Of a DNA stretch of 64,000 nt, positions 50,462 through 63,717 are shown one piece after another. A program made the position numbers and the translations under genes. The notes beneath the pieces were generated by a model that was not told where the DNA came from, ran no database searches, and saw only the letters and a program-made list of their open reading frames with translations. Position 1 is the stretch's first letter. Each line of letters opens with the position of its first letter. The stretch is from Ficedula albicollis (Eukaryota > Chordata > Aves > Passeriformes > Muscicapidae): NCBI RefSeq assembly GCF_000247815.1, contig NC_021673.1, positions 48,358,069-48,422,068 on the forward strand. Direction: 5' to 3'.

Positions 50462-53399
50462 CACATCAAACACCCTTTCAATGGCAAACAAAGTCGTGGC
50501 TTGGAAAGTCTGTTTGCTTCCTGTATACAACTGAGAAAGAGTGAATTCTTTATGACAAACTGAGGTGACTAACACAGTCACTTTGAGGCCTGCAGGGAAT
50601 CCTTTCTTTTAAATCTGGTCTTTTTCCTAGATACCTTATAAAGAGGAGGGGGGAAAAAAGATACTGAGGCTGCAAACCCTTTAATCTATACCCATGCAAA
50701 ACTAAAACTGTGATAGAAATTTTACACAGAAAAATTTTGAAAGTGGTACTTGGAGTCCTGTTGGTGTCCTGTTGGTGACGAAAAATAGTAGTTGCATCTT
50801 CTCATCTCCTTCCTCACCTTTTCAAATTTTAGACAATCTGTCTCAGAGCATGATCCTAAATACTTCATTATACATTCTAAAATTTCGTTAAGAATAGCAC
50901 CCAACTCAGGCTTTAAAGACTGCGTTCACAAACTATTAAGGTATACCACAGTGTCAAGCATCTTGATGGAATTCATTCCTTTTTTTCAATTTGTTCCTGT
51001 GTAAATTTGTAGTGATCATGTCTTTATACTATCTCTAATTCCAACCCCTCCTTGATTTTTGAAATTATTTATCTAGTCTCTAGAATTACTAAGAAACAAG
51101 CAGAGCTCTTTTTCGGTTGGAATAGGGCATTTGTCTGTGTCTGGTGAGCTGTGCTCACAGATAGGCTCACTTGCAGCCTGGTTTGAGGGCTGTATTTTTG
51201 AGGTCACAGTGCCCTCTACTGTCCAATGCATCCTCTCTCCTGCTCTGTCATCATCATTAAAACAGCAGCAGGTGAAATAACATGTTCATTTGTGTTTCAA
51301 TATACTCTTTCATCTAGGCTAGTAGGCCAAGTCTGGGGTTGTTTGACTGATTGAAAAGAAAACAGATTGGCCTTGGCCCTTACAATTTCTTGCTGACTCT
51401 AATGCTGCTTTGTCAGAGTTGCTGATAATTTTAATTAAACCACTGATCTATGCAGATCTTGAATCACACCTGATTTGTAAATGTTGAGTAAGTCTACATA
51501 AGGAAGCACTTGGAGATGCATGCAAAGTAAGAAGAATCAGGCCTGTGTTTCAAGTACAAATTGTAAATACCTCTGCCACAGATTTGTATTGCTTCAGGTG
51601 ATCATTCCAGCTCTGCAGATACAAATTACCTATTACATACAGAGGTGTCCTTTACAAGCTCGTCTTCCATTTGTGTTTGCCTTCACCCTCTCCATGAGTG
51701 GTGTGTGGCAATGTAGGTAGTTTCACTTCCCTGTGTGAGTGCTGCCTGTAGCACCACAGGCTGTCCTGTGAGAGAGCCTGGGACCATTCCTGCTCTCCCA
51801 CCAACCACTGCACACAAGTAACCACAGACCTTTAGTGGCACTCCCTCTCTCACCCCAAAAGCCCTTTTTACATTTACACAAGGCATGGACTGCTCTGCCC
51901 ATTCCATCCCTAGCATTAGAAAATCCTACTTATTTTTGATGTTACAGGAAACAATTCAAAAGAAGTATCTGTAGGCAACAAAAATCTCTAGCCTCACCCA
52001 CTTCTCAAGAAGCATGCAGCTGTTAGCACTGAAGAGTTTATGTGAGAGGAGGGGAAAAATTCCTTCCAAAATATAGTTTGTTTCATAATCTCAATTTCTT
52101 TTTAGTTGACAGAACAACTCATTATGCTCAGATAACAGCAGATGACTTATTGTTTCACAAGGCAGGTACAACCACTGCAGTTCCTCAATGTGCTAGAACT
52201 TGTTTCCCAGTAAGGGATCTTGTAGCATGGCTCCCTGTGGCTTGACACGTGGGAGTTCAGAGGATTTTTCTTCCAGAGAGATTACATGGATGATATATAT
52301 CAAGGTATATATTGATAATGGGCTGAAGCCTGAATATAGGATGGCCTTCATTTTCTCCTGCTAGCCCCACAGCAAAATGAGGAGAATTCACTAAACAATG
52401 CACTTTCAAGCGTGCACATACAAGTGTAGGTTTGCAAGTATGTATATATTAAAAAAATCTATAAAATACTAAAAATCCTGCACTGTTGAGCATTGAAAGC
52501 ATATTTCGCAGCACAGACCTGTCTTTAGCCATTTATCCCATGCAGCTGTCTTGTCATAAAGTCACCAAGAATTTAATTGAGTAGACCTGTGGTTCCATAA
52601 TGAGTCCCAGGGCTGCATTGCAAGGAAACTGTGGCCCACTAGTGATCCTGGGTTTTGGTGAAGAAATATTTCATTGGGAAGGATGCTTTTAAAATTGCCA
52701 CTTAATGGAAGGAGAAAAGGATATCAAAGAGAATGCAGAATGACTGTCAGAAAAACATGATAAAGTTTTTAAAAGTATTTTCTCTTTAGAGAAAACTTTC
52801 CAATCTGTTGGGTTGGTGCGTGGAAAAATTCCATCTGCCTTTCAAACAGAAAGAGCTTTAATGACCACTAAGAACTTATAAACTGCCTGTACCAAGTTTA
52901 AAGTAGTTTCATGTTCGCACACCACATGCAGGATTCCATTTTACAGGCAGCATGGAACCTCCACATTTCAGCTGTCATTATAAGCCTCACTGCCAGCATT
53001 ATTAGAAAAACTGCGGAAGAAAGAATACAAAATAGATTATGACTGTCTTACTTTGTAGTCATCTATTAACTTTAGTTAGTACTGGGGAGATCTCAGCTAA
53101 AGGAATGTGTCTGATAGTGAACACTGCACTTCAGGAAACATGTAGATCCACTGAAAGACAGGGACTTTTCCTAATCTCCTTTATCCCTTGCTGTCATCCT
53201 TAATTTACTTCAGCCATGGTAGTTGCAAAGCAGATCTCCTCCTCTACCAAGCACATACACACAGCAGAAAACACCCCTGAAATCTACACAAGGAAGATGT
53301 AAAAAGTAGCCTGGAAAAGAGTAATCAGAGGGAATGTAATATCAGTTTTCAAACAGGCAAAAGGTAGCTACAAGAAGTGACAGAAGCACTGGATAAGGA

Positions 53400-53625
53400 G
53401 TGAAGGGCTAAAATTTCGGTCTGGGTCAGGTTAGATATTAGAGCCAATTTCTAAAGAAAGGATAGTTAAGCATCAGAATCTTTAAAGGACCTGTGGAGTC
53501 TCCATTGTTGGGGCCTCTTAAAAACAAAGAAGATAAACATCTGCTAGAGGTGGTTTAATTATAAACTGATCTTGGCTTGAATCAAGGAGATGATCTCTGA
53601 AGACCCCTTCCTGCCCTACCTATTA
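53400..53625 (+). mobile_element. Decayed CR1 3' fragment
   Basis: Weak but ordered similarity to the CR1 3' end in sense orientation: CATCAGAATCTTTAAAGGAC, GTGGAGTCTCCATTG, GAGGTGGTTTAATT and GATGATCTCTGAAGACCCC, followed by a short ATT microsatellite (53622-53632). Confidence 0.6.
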
Positions 53626-54778
53626 TTATTATATACCAGCTAATCCCTCAATGAGTATTTATGAAGAAAATTCCTCACAAGTATCCCCTGACCCACCTTT
53701 GAGCTGGAGACCACCCAGCTCCTAATATACTGAGGAAAATGCTACTTTTACCCTGAGATGCCATGTTGTTTATCATGAAGGCTCTATGTAAACTTGGAGA
53801 TTATCAGTCTTCAACAGTGGAATACATGTGCAACACCTCAAATTTCGCAAATACCTGAAAAGGAAGAAAAAAAAAACAAACAAGAAAAGAGAAAGAAATC
53901 TGGAAGCAGAAGAGCAGGTACGAACCTGTGATATTTGCTTGGGCCTCTCTTTTGAGGTGAGAGAGCAGAAGAAGGAAAAGAAGGAAAAGAGATAACACTG
54001 AGTTTGCAGTTCAAAACTAGCCCAAGTCTTTAAGTGGCACACAACTGTCACTACTGGGTCTGCCACAGATCTACTTTGTAAGTGCAGTGGATGGTCTAAG
54101 ATGAGGTGATAACAAGGAAGGAAGAGATCAGTGACAGTAGTTGATTAGTAGCATTGAGAAAAGGAGATTTGTATGCAGAATGAGAATGAAGAGGAGTAGG
54201 CAATAAATGAGGAAGAATTTGAAAAGTCAGAGGACAAAGAAGGAAAGAGGAAAGAAAAGTCAAGTCATATTAGAAAATAACCTTCAATGTGCAAGTGCAA
54301 CAGAGGCCTAACTCCAGCAAAGATTCTGTGCTTTTCAGTGTTTCATATGTTTTTAAAGGAGTGCTACAGGAAGAAAAAAATATCTAAGTGCTGAAGTGAA
54401 TCTGGAACTGGCATCCCCTGACCTGCTGCTTATAGCAGGTCAGAGACCCCAGAACATCACATTCCCAGAGATATGTAAAAGTCAGTCAGCCATGGTTAAA
54501 TTTCTCACATAATTTAAGAGATTGAGAAGGCATTCTTGTATGTACCTTCTCTACCCCAGGACACAATAAGTGTTGCTTTCTCATGGAATCATATCTGTTG
54601 TATTGCCCTCATTCAAGAGTGGGTCAGTCTGTCTGTTCTGTGATGGATTTTTGCTCCTGTCTTGTTTTGAACTGACTCAAGGTTTCTTCCTGCTCAGGAT
54701 TCCCACAAATAAGTCCCAAAGTCTTTTGAAGAGCCTGTTTCTGGTCCTCACTTTTCATTGTCACTACTATCTGAATTA

Positions 54779-55580
54779 GAATCATAGAATGATAGAAAAT
54801 GCTGTGTTGGAGGGGCCTCATCAGGATCATTGAGTCCAACTTCTGGCGCTACACAGGCCACCTGGAGAATCACACCATGTGCCTGAGAGCTTTGTCCAAA
54901 TACTTCTTGAAATCAGACAAGGCTTGGTGCTTTGACCACTTCCCTGGTGAGCTTGTTCCAGTGCTGAACCCCCCTCTGGGTGAGCAGCCTTTTCCTGATA
55001 TCCGATCTAAATCTCCCCTGACTCAGCTTCATGGTGTTTCCTCAAGTCCTGTCATTGGTTCTGAGAGTGAGATCAGTGTCTGCCTTTCCTCTTCCCCTCA
55101 CAAGGAAGGTGTAGTCTCCCCTCAGTCTCCTCCAGGCTGAACGGACCAAGTGACTTCAGCCACTTCCCATATAGCTTAGCCTCAAGGCCTTTCACTGTCC
55201 TCATTGCTGTCGTTTGGATGTTCTCTAACGGCTTTGTGTCTTTTTTATATTAAGGCCTTTCACTGTCCTCATTGCTGTCGTTTGGATGTTCTCTAACAGC
55301 TTTGTGTCTTTTTTATATTATGGTGCCCAAAACTGCACACAGGACTCAAGGTGAGTCCCTTGCTTGGCTGGAGATGCTGTGCCTGATGTCCCCCAGGCCA
55401 GGATTCCTCCTGCTGGCTGCCAGGGCACTTCTGATTCATGTTCAGCTTACTGTCACAGCCAGGACCCCCAGGTCCCTTTCCACAGCACTGCTCTCCAGCC
55501 TCTCATTCCCTGTGCATACAACTGGGGTTGCCATGTCCCAGGTGCAGAATTTGGCACTTGCCCTTGTTAAATTTCATAAA
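54779..55580 (-). mobile_element. CR1 retroposon fragment
   Basis: Long reverse-oriented CR1: AATCATAGAATGATAGAAAA tail, GAGCTTGTTCCAGTGCTGA, TCTCCTCCAGGCTGAACG, ATTATGGTGCCCAAAACTGC, CTTGCCCTTGTTAAATTTCA. It carries a 68-bp internal tandem duplication. Open frames at 54799-55140 and 55272-55809 are antisense to the element and not genes. Confidence 0.9.
55184..55319. repeat. Tandem repeat, 68-bp unit inside CR1
   Basis: AAGGCCTTTCACTGTCCTCA through GTCTTTTTTATATT occurs at 55184 and 55252, differing at one position (ACGGC/ACAGC). Confidence 0.95.
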
Positions 55581-56793
55581 ACTGCACCCCTTGTTCAAGA
55601 AGAAAAGGAAAGCCAAAGAATTTCACACCCACCTTGCAAAAAGAAAGATTGCAATTGCACCTTCAAGTTTTTCTGACACTTTTCCTGTTGTAAGGTCCTT
55701 AATAAACAGTCAGGTTTCTGTCCTATCTCTGCACTACTCTTTGGAGTTGTCCTGTTCTTGTCTTAAAGTCCCTGTAATAGAACGGGATGTTGCTGGGGTT
55801 TTTTTTTAGAGTTTAGCCCTTCTGTTTCTAAAAAGCTCTCCAAATATGGCTTGGAAGAAGAAGGAGGAATTCAAACTGAAGACCAGTCACATGTCTTTAC
55901 TCCTCAGAGATGGCATGGCTATGGCAGATACATGCTTTGGACTTCAGCATTTCCATTAAAAGAGAATTATTCCCATTTCACTAGGGAGTTCAGCTGAGAC
56001 AACATGATCCTTTTGCAGAGATTGTATTCATCCTTTTCAGTGTGTGATTCCATTTCTTTCATTGTGTCCACTTGAATACAAAATTCAATATCACAAAGAT
56101 TAAAGAGAAAAATAAGTCCTTATGCTCATGCTTTTTACTCAGTTTGCTACAGAAAACGTTTGGATATGCATGTATGAACTTCTCTAATTATACAAAATTA
56201 CTTTTTACTATATAGCCAGTTTTAACTTAATTCCATGTTGTTTAAAATGGTGGGGTGTAGCTTTGTAGTTTGATGGCTTCTGTGTTAATGACAGTTTAGA
56301 TCAACACAATCAGCGGAAGGAAAATGGGACAAAATACTGAGACCATCAGCATGCATTCTGAGATCCAAAGTGAAGGGCTGCAAGTGTATGAAAATGATTG
56401 CCACAAAAGAAAATACATGCATCTTTATGCAAACATGCAATCTACATAGTTTTGCCCTGAGTAAGGTGTTAGGTGTGGCACACTTACCCGGTTCAGCAGC
56501 AGCAAGTCCTGAACAACTATTCAGTTACAGAGTTCTGGTGTGGAAAGAAAGCTCTAAGTGGGTGCAGACATCTGCTTTAATCCTTGCAAGGCTTCCCAAG
56601 CTTTATAAATTGGCTTTTGTGTAAGTGAAAATCAGGATGTGTATTTTCTGCCTGGTATGGTGTTGACTGCATGTTCCAGAAGTATTTAAAGATTACTTCT
56701 TTGTTACGATACAGACAGAGCAAAATACTTGTTTTGTCTACCTGGAAGAAATTAGTACATGTGGATACAAGCTAACTCTTTTCTTTTGTTCAG

Positions 56794-56910
56794 GCTCATT
56801 TATTGCAGACAACAGTAATATTTGCTGAAAATGAGAGAGTAAAAAAATTTGTATCTTACCATTCACAATCCAAAAAGACGTTTATGACTTGCCTGGATGT
56901 CATCCAACCA
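56794..56910 (+). other. Candidate exon of an unannotated plus-strand transcript
   Basis: A 117-bp interval is bounded by a strong acceptor (CTCTTTTCTTTTGTTCAG) and a consensus donor (CCA/GTAAGT). It is open for 39 codons in one phase-0 frame (begins AHLLQTTVIF, ends TCLDVIQP). I do not recognise the peptide. An open frame this short is expected by chance fairly often, so it may be a noncoding-RNA exon, a fragment of an unrecognised repeat, or coincidence. Confidence 0.3.
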
Positions 56911-57181
56911 GTAAGTAGAAAACAAACAAACAAAATTACTGAGATAAAAACAAACCTAGGAAAAGCCTAATCAACTTAAGAAACATAAATAGATATCTGA
57001 TGCAGGCCAGCACGCTTTCACTCACCATGTAGATTTTATACCTGAGGACCTGGTAGAAAATCTGGGAAAACATACTCCATATGTTACATATTGTGTATGG
57101 AGGGAAAAAGGGATATTACTGCCTGAAAAACGTCCAAGGCATTCCAGTGAAATTGTGCAGAAGAGGTTCCTGGTCCCTGTG

Positions 57182-57440
57182 TTACAGGGGCTCGAGAGGA
57201 GGACGAGGCAGCGGGAGTTCAGGCAATACCGGCGGTGGCATGCGGGGCGCACGGAAAATAGCGCGTGCCCAAATCCCTCTTTTTCTCCTGGTTTTCCCGC
57301 CCGCCTTCCCCCGGAGGCGCCGCCGGCAGAGGGCACAGGGCGCCCGCGGGACGCGCGGCTGCGCTCCCCCCGCGGGCAGGGGCGTGCTGCTCCTCCGGGC
57401 GGCCCCTACCCCACAGGTGTAGAACGCCAAGACCGTCCGC
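57182..57440. promoter_or_regulatory. Small intergenic CpG-rich block
   Basis: About 250 bp of GC-rich, CpG-dense DNA (for example GGAGGCGCCGCCGGCAG and GGGACGCGCGGCTGCG) inside AT-rich intergenic sequence. It could be an orphan CpG island with promoter activity or a GC-rich repeat remnant. No gene start was found beside it. Confidence 0.5.
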
Positions 57441-57724
57441 TTCCGGCTAGGAACAAACAAACAGAAGAGTTCCCGTGTCTGTGTTCCCGTGTCTGTGTAC
57501 CTTCCGAATAGGCTGAGTGTTAGGTGACAACCCTCCTTTGTTTTTTTGGTTTTTTTGCTCCTCCAGGCGGCCCCTACCCCACAGGTGTAGAACGCCAAGA
57601 CCGTCACCTTCCGGCTAGGAACAAACAAACAGAAGAGTTCCCGTGTCTGTGTTCCCGTGTCTGTGTACCTTCCGAATAGGCTGAGTGTTAGGTGACAACC
57701 CTCCTTTGTTTTTTTGGTTTTTTT
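57389..57724. repeat. Tandem duplication, 168-bp unit at CpG block edge
   Basis: Copy 1 is 57389-57556 and copy 2 is 57557-57724, each from GCTCCTCC(G/A)GGCGGCCCC to a T-rich GTTTTTTTGG end. Copies differ at a few positions (GTCCGCTTCC against GTCACCTTCC). Each copy holds a doubled GTTCCCGTGTCTGTG motif. Confidence 0.95.
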
Positions 57725-60700
57725 TCTTCCATCTAACAATAAAAGCTATGATGGAATGGCTGTGTATCATACAGTAAAGATTAGATAGTCACTTGAAGGA
57801 GTGTCTTAGGAAAAATCTGGTTCCTGGAAGTGGAAATGAGTTTCTAATTCAGACCAAATGATTTTCAGCTGGAAGTAAAAAAGAGGAAACTATATCAGAA
57901 GTTGAAAATAAAAAGTTATTTGATAGGCGATAAAGTGTTTTAGTATTTCAGTTGAAACTGATGTAAATTAGTAAGTTAACAAAGAGTTGTGATGAACTTG
58001 AGGACACAGTCAAATATTTTCAGTGAATACAACATTGTGCATTTACCCAAAATGTGTGGGTCTTCTTGTTCTTCATTTAAATCAGATCTTTATACTCCTC
58101 CAAATGTGATTTTTGCATTTTCATTTAATTCTGATTTCATTTCCCCCGATTTTTACAGTTCATCAGCCAACCAAAAAACGATCCACAAGCCCCCTTTTTT
58201 TTAAAGAGTCCTAAAGGCTCTGTAAAGAGTGACAGCAAAAAGTCACTTATCCATTACTGGTTCTTTTGGTCCTGTAACTGGAATAAATTATATTAGAAAT
58301 AAACTTACTTGTTGACATAGCAACAACAGCAAAAGTTATTCTGTTTCCAATCCCAAATATTAATTTTTAAAAGTGTCCAAACAATAATTATAAGGTTGTT
58401 TATTTATTAGTATCCTGAATTTTGAAATATTTATTCCATCTTAGTTTCCTCCCTCCTTTTTTCTTTTTTGGAAGGTGGGGTTTTAATGAAATTCTGTTTC
58501 TCGTGTCCATGCTTTTAATAACAACACAAGAGGAAAAAACACAAAATTCATAGTAAAATTACAAAAGAAAAATCAGAGGATGCTTTGGAGAGGAAAAGAT
58601 TGGTTTCCCTAATACTGAATTGAAATGTTTTAGTCTTAAAACTAGATAATGGGAATAGCCATCCCACATTAAAATTTAAAAACCATCTTATACCTTATAG
58701 TTCTATGTGTGGATATCTAATACACATGGGTCCAGGTGAAGCAAGAACAACTAGGCTATAATGTCTTCTATATATAAATAAGGAAACACAGTTAAAACAG
58801 CTGAAATCACACTTGTGTTAAATGCATGAGCTCCCTGCTCTGGTCCTTTTCATCACAGAGATGCATAGTACCTATAGAATCAGTTTTATGCCTGAACATT
58901 TTCATGCTTAGGAATCATTGTTCTCTTTACTAGCAAAAGTGCAGAACATCATGTAGCATTTTTGCAAAGGCTTGCTTTTTTTTTAAACTTGTAATTTCCT
59001 CACTAACTTGAAACGTTTCATTCCAAAGCTAATTTTCAAAGTGACTTCACATGGAGAAATCTATTTTAAGTATTTTAAGGCATGGGTTAATTCAACATTA
59101 GTGAAGTGTGGAGAAAAACAAAAATGACGTCATTGTTCATTTTAAAATTATTTATTTTTGTATTCAGTTGTTGGGGAAATTTTGCAGACCTTTCTTTCTT
59201 TTCTCAGTTTTATTCCAACAGATTGGTGCACTTATTAATTCTTATGGCTTTTATTAGTTAAATGAAGATGATACACAGATCTGTTTCCTTTTCGTCTTCT
59301 CTAAATAATTTCTCCATCTGGATGCATGTTCAGCACTTGCCATGAATCCCAGATAAAACAGAAAAATCCATTATTGCCGTTCCACTTGTCTTTGTGTGTC
59401 TGGACAACTGGTTTAAGCCACAGTAGAGCAACTTATTTTATGTGGACATACTCCAGAACCAAAGCAGTAAACAGGGAATTAGCAGTGTATTCTAAAACAA
59501 AAATTAGAATAAGCATCCATATTTCCTGTGCTTAGGCATGCTTACCCTGGTGCAGTTTTTTTTTCAGTTAGAATCTGGTATAGCTGAAATTTGGATGTAT
59601 GATATGGTTTGCCCTCAGGTTACATGTTATGGAGACCTTTCTTAGCTAGAGTTGTCTTTAACCATACTGCAGTTTTGTTTATGGTCACATTGCATGTGTG
59701 AGTTTTAGCATTCTTTTTTGTGGTTTGAAATTTCTCATGTGATTTTAAGTTTTTAAATGTCTGCCCTATTCTCGTGTTATCGTGCAGTGCATAGTCAGTG
59801 CAACGCTTTGTGCTTGGCACATAGGGCAGTTCATCTCAAAATTACATGTTATTTGCTTAATTTGGTATTTCTATTTACACTAACTCTAAATACCCACTTG
59901 GAGTGTATGATCAGCTTCCAATTTATTTCTACTGTTGCATCCGGACAGTTGCTATTTATATCTTTCTGGATTTTCCAGTGCATCCATTCTGGTGAACACG
60001 TTCATCTCATTGCAGCTGCACTGTGGATTCACATTTCCAGAATAATACAAGTGTTAAAAATATTCTAAGCCATAAGTTTTTGCATGTGTGAAAGAGAGAC
60101 ATGTACATTGCAAATCTTAGGTTCTAGGCTTCTAGACCACTTGGGGAGTCCACAGCCTTGAGTGGCTCTAGGCATAAGCTGATGAAGCTCTTCCTCAGCA
60201 TCAAATACTCTGCGTGTTTATATGTTTGTGGGCAAGGTGGGGACAAACCAGTCACAAACCTGATACCTGCTTTGCTGCCTATACCAAAGCCCTGAAGACA
60301 AAAACATTTTGCTTTTGCTGTTGGGGAAATTTTGCATGCAGAATGGCAGCAGCTGCTCAGGAGCAGAGTGGGAGTTCCTGGCAGTGGTAAAAGTGTGATC
60401 TGATGCTTCTCCATGTCATTTTACATTCTCATTTATTTTATGTCAAGACGGCTTGAGGCCATCCCTCAAATTTTGGACAGCAAAATTCAGTTTTGCATAT
60501 ATTGTCATGATGGCAACTCTGCCTTTGAGACAAATATATAGTATAGACAATTCTTCTACAAGCAAAGCAAAAAAGAAGTAAGCTCTGAAGAGCAGGATCC
60601 ACAAAAAAAACCCACCACATCCAAAACTCCACAAAGAAAGAAAAAAAGTAAATTAACCTCTTCAGCTCACATGAGTTCTTATTATTGAGTTAGCAAATGA

Positions 60701-63545
60701 AAAGGAAGGATCCATATGTTCTCTAACATTTTGGCCACAGTTGAAAGAACAGAAGAACAAAGGCATGATATTATGGTATGGAGCAAAAGAGACTTTAAAA
60801 TATTCGGGAGCAAATGTTAAAATGTTTAGGTTGGTCTCTGAAAAAACCATGAACTTTTTAAGATAACAAACACTGCAGCAAAGACTTTCTGAACAGGACT
60901 CAAAAATACACGTCTTGCTAAAATTACTGTGAGCTATGCATCTCCCTTTGTAATGGCTTTGAAATCTCAGCCTATAATATTCCTTATTAGTCTTTTCCCT
61001 CATCAGGTATATTGGAAGGAAAACATTTTCTGTGACTGGAAACACAAGTCGTTGTCTGTCCAGAACTACTGGAAACCATGCCAAGTTGTCTTAAGTGCTA
61101 GATAGGCTCTTCAGCACATACTAATTCATTTAAAAACAACTCGGAAGTGTTTAAAGCATTGTAAAGGAAATCAGGGGGCACAGGTGTTAGATTTTTATAT
61201 GTTCAGTCAAAAATGTACAAGGTTCCTAGTGCATTGTAAAATGAGGGAGCAAGGAAGGCCAAAGTCTTTAACCATCTGAAACAATACAATCATCCTCTGG
61301 AAATGAACTGTTTGAGGTGACTATATTAACGGAAAATTGAGAGATTAAATAAAGTCAAGCTGATAAATCCCAAGTACTACTAACTTATTTGTAATATCAT
61401 TGGAGATGAGTAGTATGACTGGTGTCTCGAGTCTGAAAGCTATGACATTCAGAGGGAAGGTAATTGAAGCCTGCCACTCCAAAACCCTCAGTACATGTTC
61501 AGATATTATCAACGCAAATCTTATAGCCAACAATTTGCATCAAGATAAAAAGTAATTCCTCCTTTGACTGCCTTGGGATCAATCATGAGAGAGCATAGGA
61601 AGAAATAATAATTGATTTGTGATGATGTATCAACCATGTCTTTAAGGTAAACAGAAACATCTCTCTCCCACACTCAACTTTCACAGTAGAATGAAGACCA
61701 TTGACTTTTACACCAGGGTGAAGACCAGTGAAGAACCACAGAGTTCTTGTTTCAGAAAATCGTATGGGGTTTTCTATTGACAAAAACCTTGATTTAAGTC
61801 CAGTTCAGTGACTGCTATTAAGCACAGACTACCAGTTTAAGCATCACAATTCACTCCACCTCTGTGAGAACTCAAAGAGGGGATGGTTTCTGATGACACC
61901 GAATACCTAAATGATTTAGTATTCATACTTAAAATTATGTATTGTCCATAGAAGCTGACTGGAAGACAGTGCAGACTAGAAGTAACTATCGTGAACTTCA
62001 CCAATTCCATATAATTCCTTTCACATCATTTAAGATGCCTTAAGACTGAGACCCAGGTAAAAAGCACAAAAATCATTCTAATTTGAGGTGACAAATCCAT
62101 ATGAATGCATTGCCTTTGAAAGTGCAGTTAACAGACTTCTGGCACAGGTAACAGACAGATTTTTTTGCTATGTACTTTGTTTCTTCTGTGATTCTTTCAG
62201 AACAGCTGACCAAAGTTAAGCATCTAAATAGAGAAAACCCACAGCTGTTCAAGGAACTGTTATCACCTTCACTTTTTGGGGATTATTTGTTCTAAATATC
62301 ATCAATTACAGATTCATATGCAAGCATTTTTCCTTTTTAAATTCATCTTACTCTTTGAGCTATTCTGCATTTGATGGTAATCTAAACAGATAAAGAGCTA
62401 GCTGAATTCCTCTTGCATATCTGAGGGACAACCATTCAGCTCACAACCATTTCTGCAACTACCCTTCTCCAAACACAGGAGAACACGGTCTCTGACAAGG
62501 GGGTACTCATGGAGTTTGTGAAATCATGACTCAAGCCTGGGAGATTCTCTAGGACACAACACCCTCAAACCACTCAAAATTACTGCATATATTCCTGGTA
62601 GGCTACACATTGGGAATAAAGACAATTCAAAGCCAACCAAGAGGCAAAATTTGTTACTTGGGAATGGTTGCTTGATTTTAATTTATCAAATTAGTTAGTT
62701 CCTGCAACAGTTCCTGCAACAGACCTATTTTCCATCCTAAAAAGCCTTAAAAATACTGGATTTTGAGGTGTCTGTCAAATTATGTTTTATACTAACAGAG
62801 CTAAAAATGCTACAGTGGTGATGTATCTAATACTCTCTGTACTGGGAGAAATTATTATGCTACTCTTCAAAAAAACCTCTCTGTCCAACTTTTTTGATAG
62901 GCATCCCCATAGGTTTTTCTTTGTCCCTCTGGTTATTACTCTGGAGAACAAGGACTAGCTTCTGTACTGCCTGCAAAGGTCCCTAAAGCCTCACTGACCA
63001 ACCCTGGTTATCAGTGACTAACTTCACTAAAGATCTTGAACATTAGACCACTGGCAGTTTAATTTTTAGAGTTGTTATTATTAGTGATTATTGTTAGTTT
63101 TTATATATTGAACTGGTGGTGTATAATCTAAATATTTTATGTGCATTTGAAATGTTCTAGATTCAAAATATTGTTTATTGCTCTGTATTTCAAGTATAAC
63201 ATTAAATCATGCATTCATTGTGCTTCTGCACAGGAAGTTTAGAAAATAGCATTCTCCAAGTAATTTATTTTCTGCACTGCTTATCTCCAAGACAGATCAT
63301 TTGGATATAAATCTGTTTCCTAAATGTGATACACAAAGCAGCCTACAGTCATCATGACTACTCATCAGTCTTTTCAAAGTAACCCTACCAGGAGACAGTT
63401 CAGAATCTTCATTTTGTTGAATTCCCCAGGTTCTCTTTAGAAAATAGCAGATAAAGGCTCCAATTATAAATGTGTTTGTTGCAGAGACAACTTGTTCCCA
63501 AAATTCTTGATTCTGCCATCACAAGGAGTTTTGCTGTTGCAGAGC
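57725..63545. other. Intergenic sequence, nothing recognised
   Basis: AT-rich DNA with no gene or repeat I can name. The longest frame (60662-61084, minus, 140 codons) has no recognisable domain or splice context. Confidence 0.5.
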
Positions 63546-63717
63546 CACTGCAAGACTTAAGCACTGATTTAACTTTATGCAAGCAAGCCTGCTGATTTCA
63601 ATGGGACCACTGGCATAGCTAATAATCTTGACACTGCAAGACTTAAGCACTGATTTAACTTTACGCAAGCAAGCCTGCTGATTTCAATGAGACCGCTGGC
63701 ATAACTAATAATCTTGA
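63546..63717. repeat. Tandem repeat, 86-bp unit (intergenic)
   Basis: CACTGCAAGACTTAAGCACT through CTAATAATCTTGA occurs at 63546 and 63632 with four or so substitutions. Confidence 0.95.

Larger units (their letters stand above)
45061..54778. other. Intergenic sequence upstream of DPY19L1
   Basis: No gene supported over about 9.7 kb. Contains the 61-bp tandem at 50340 and the decayed CR1 at 53400. Open frames at 45981-46337, 47299-47610, 50051-50362 and 53773-54066 lack recognisable similarity and consistent splice structure. If synteny resembles mammals, the next gene to the right would be TBX20, but it is not in the window. Confidence 0.5.

Noticed and set aside
54799..55809. Several overlapping plus-strand frames of 68-134 codons
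   Set aside because: They lie within and are antisense to a CR1 retroposon.
60662..61084. 140-codon minus-strand frame in intergenic DNA
   Set aside because: No recognisable domain, no splice context and composition like surrounding noncoding DNA.
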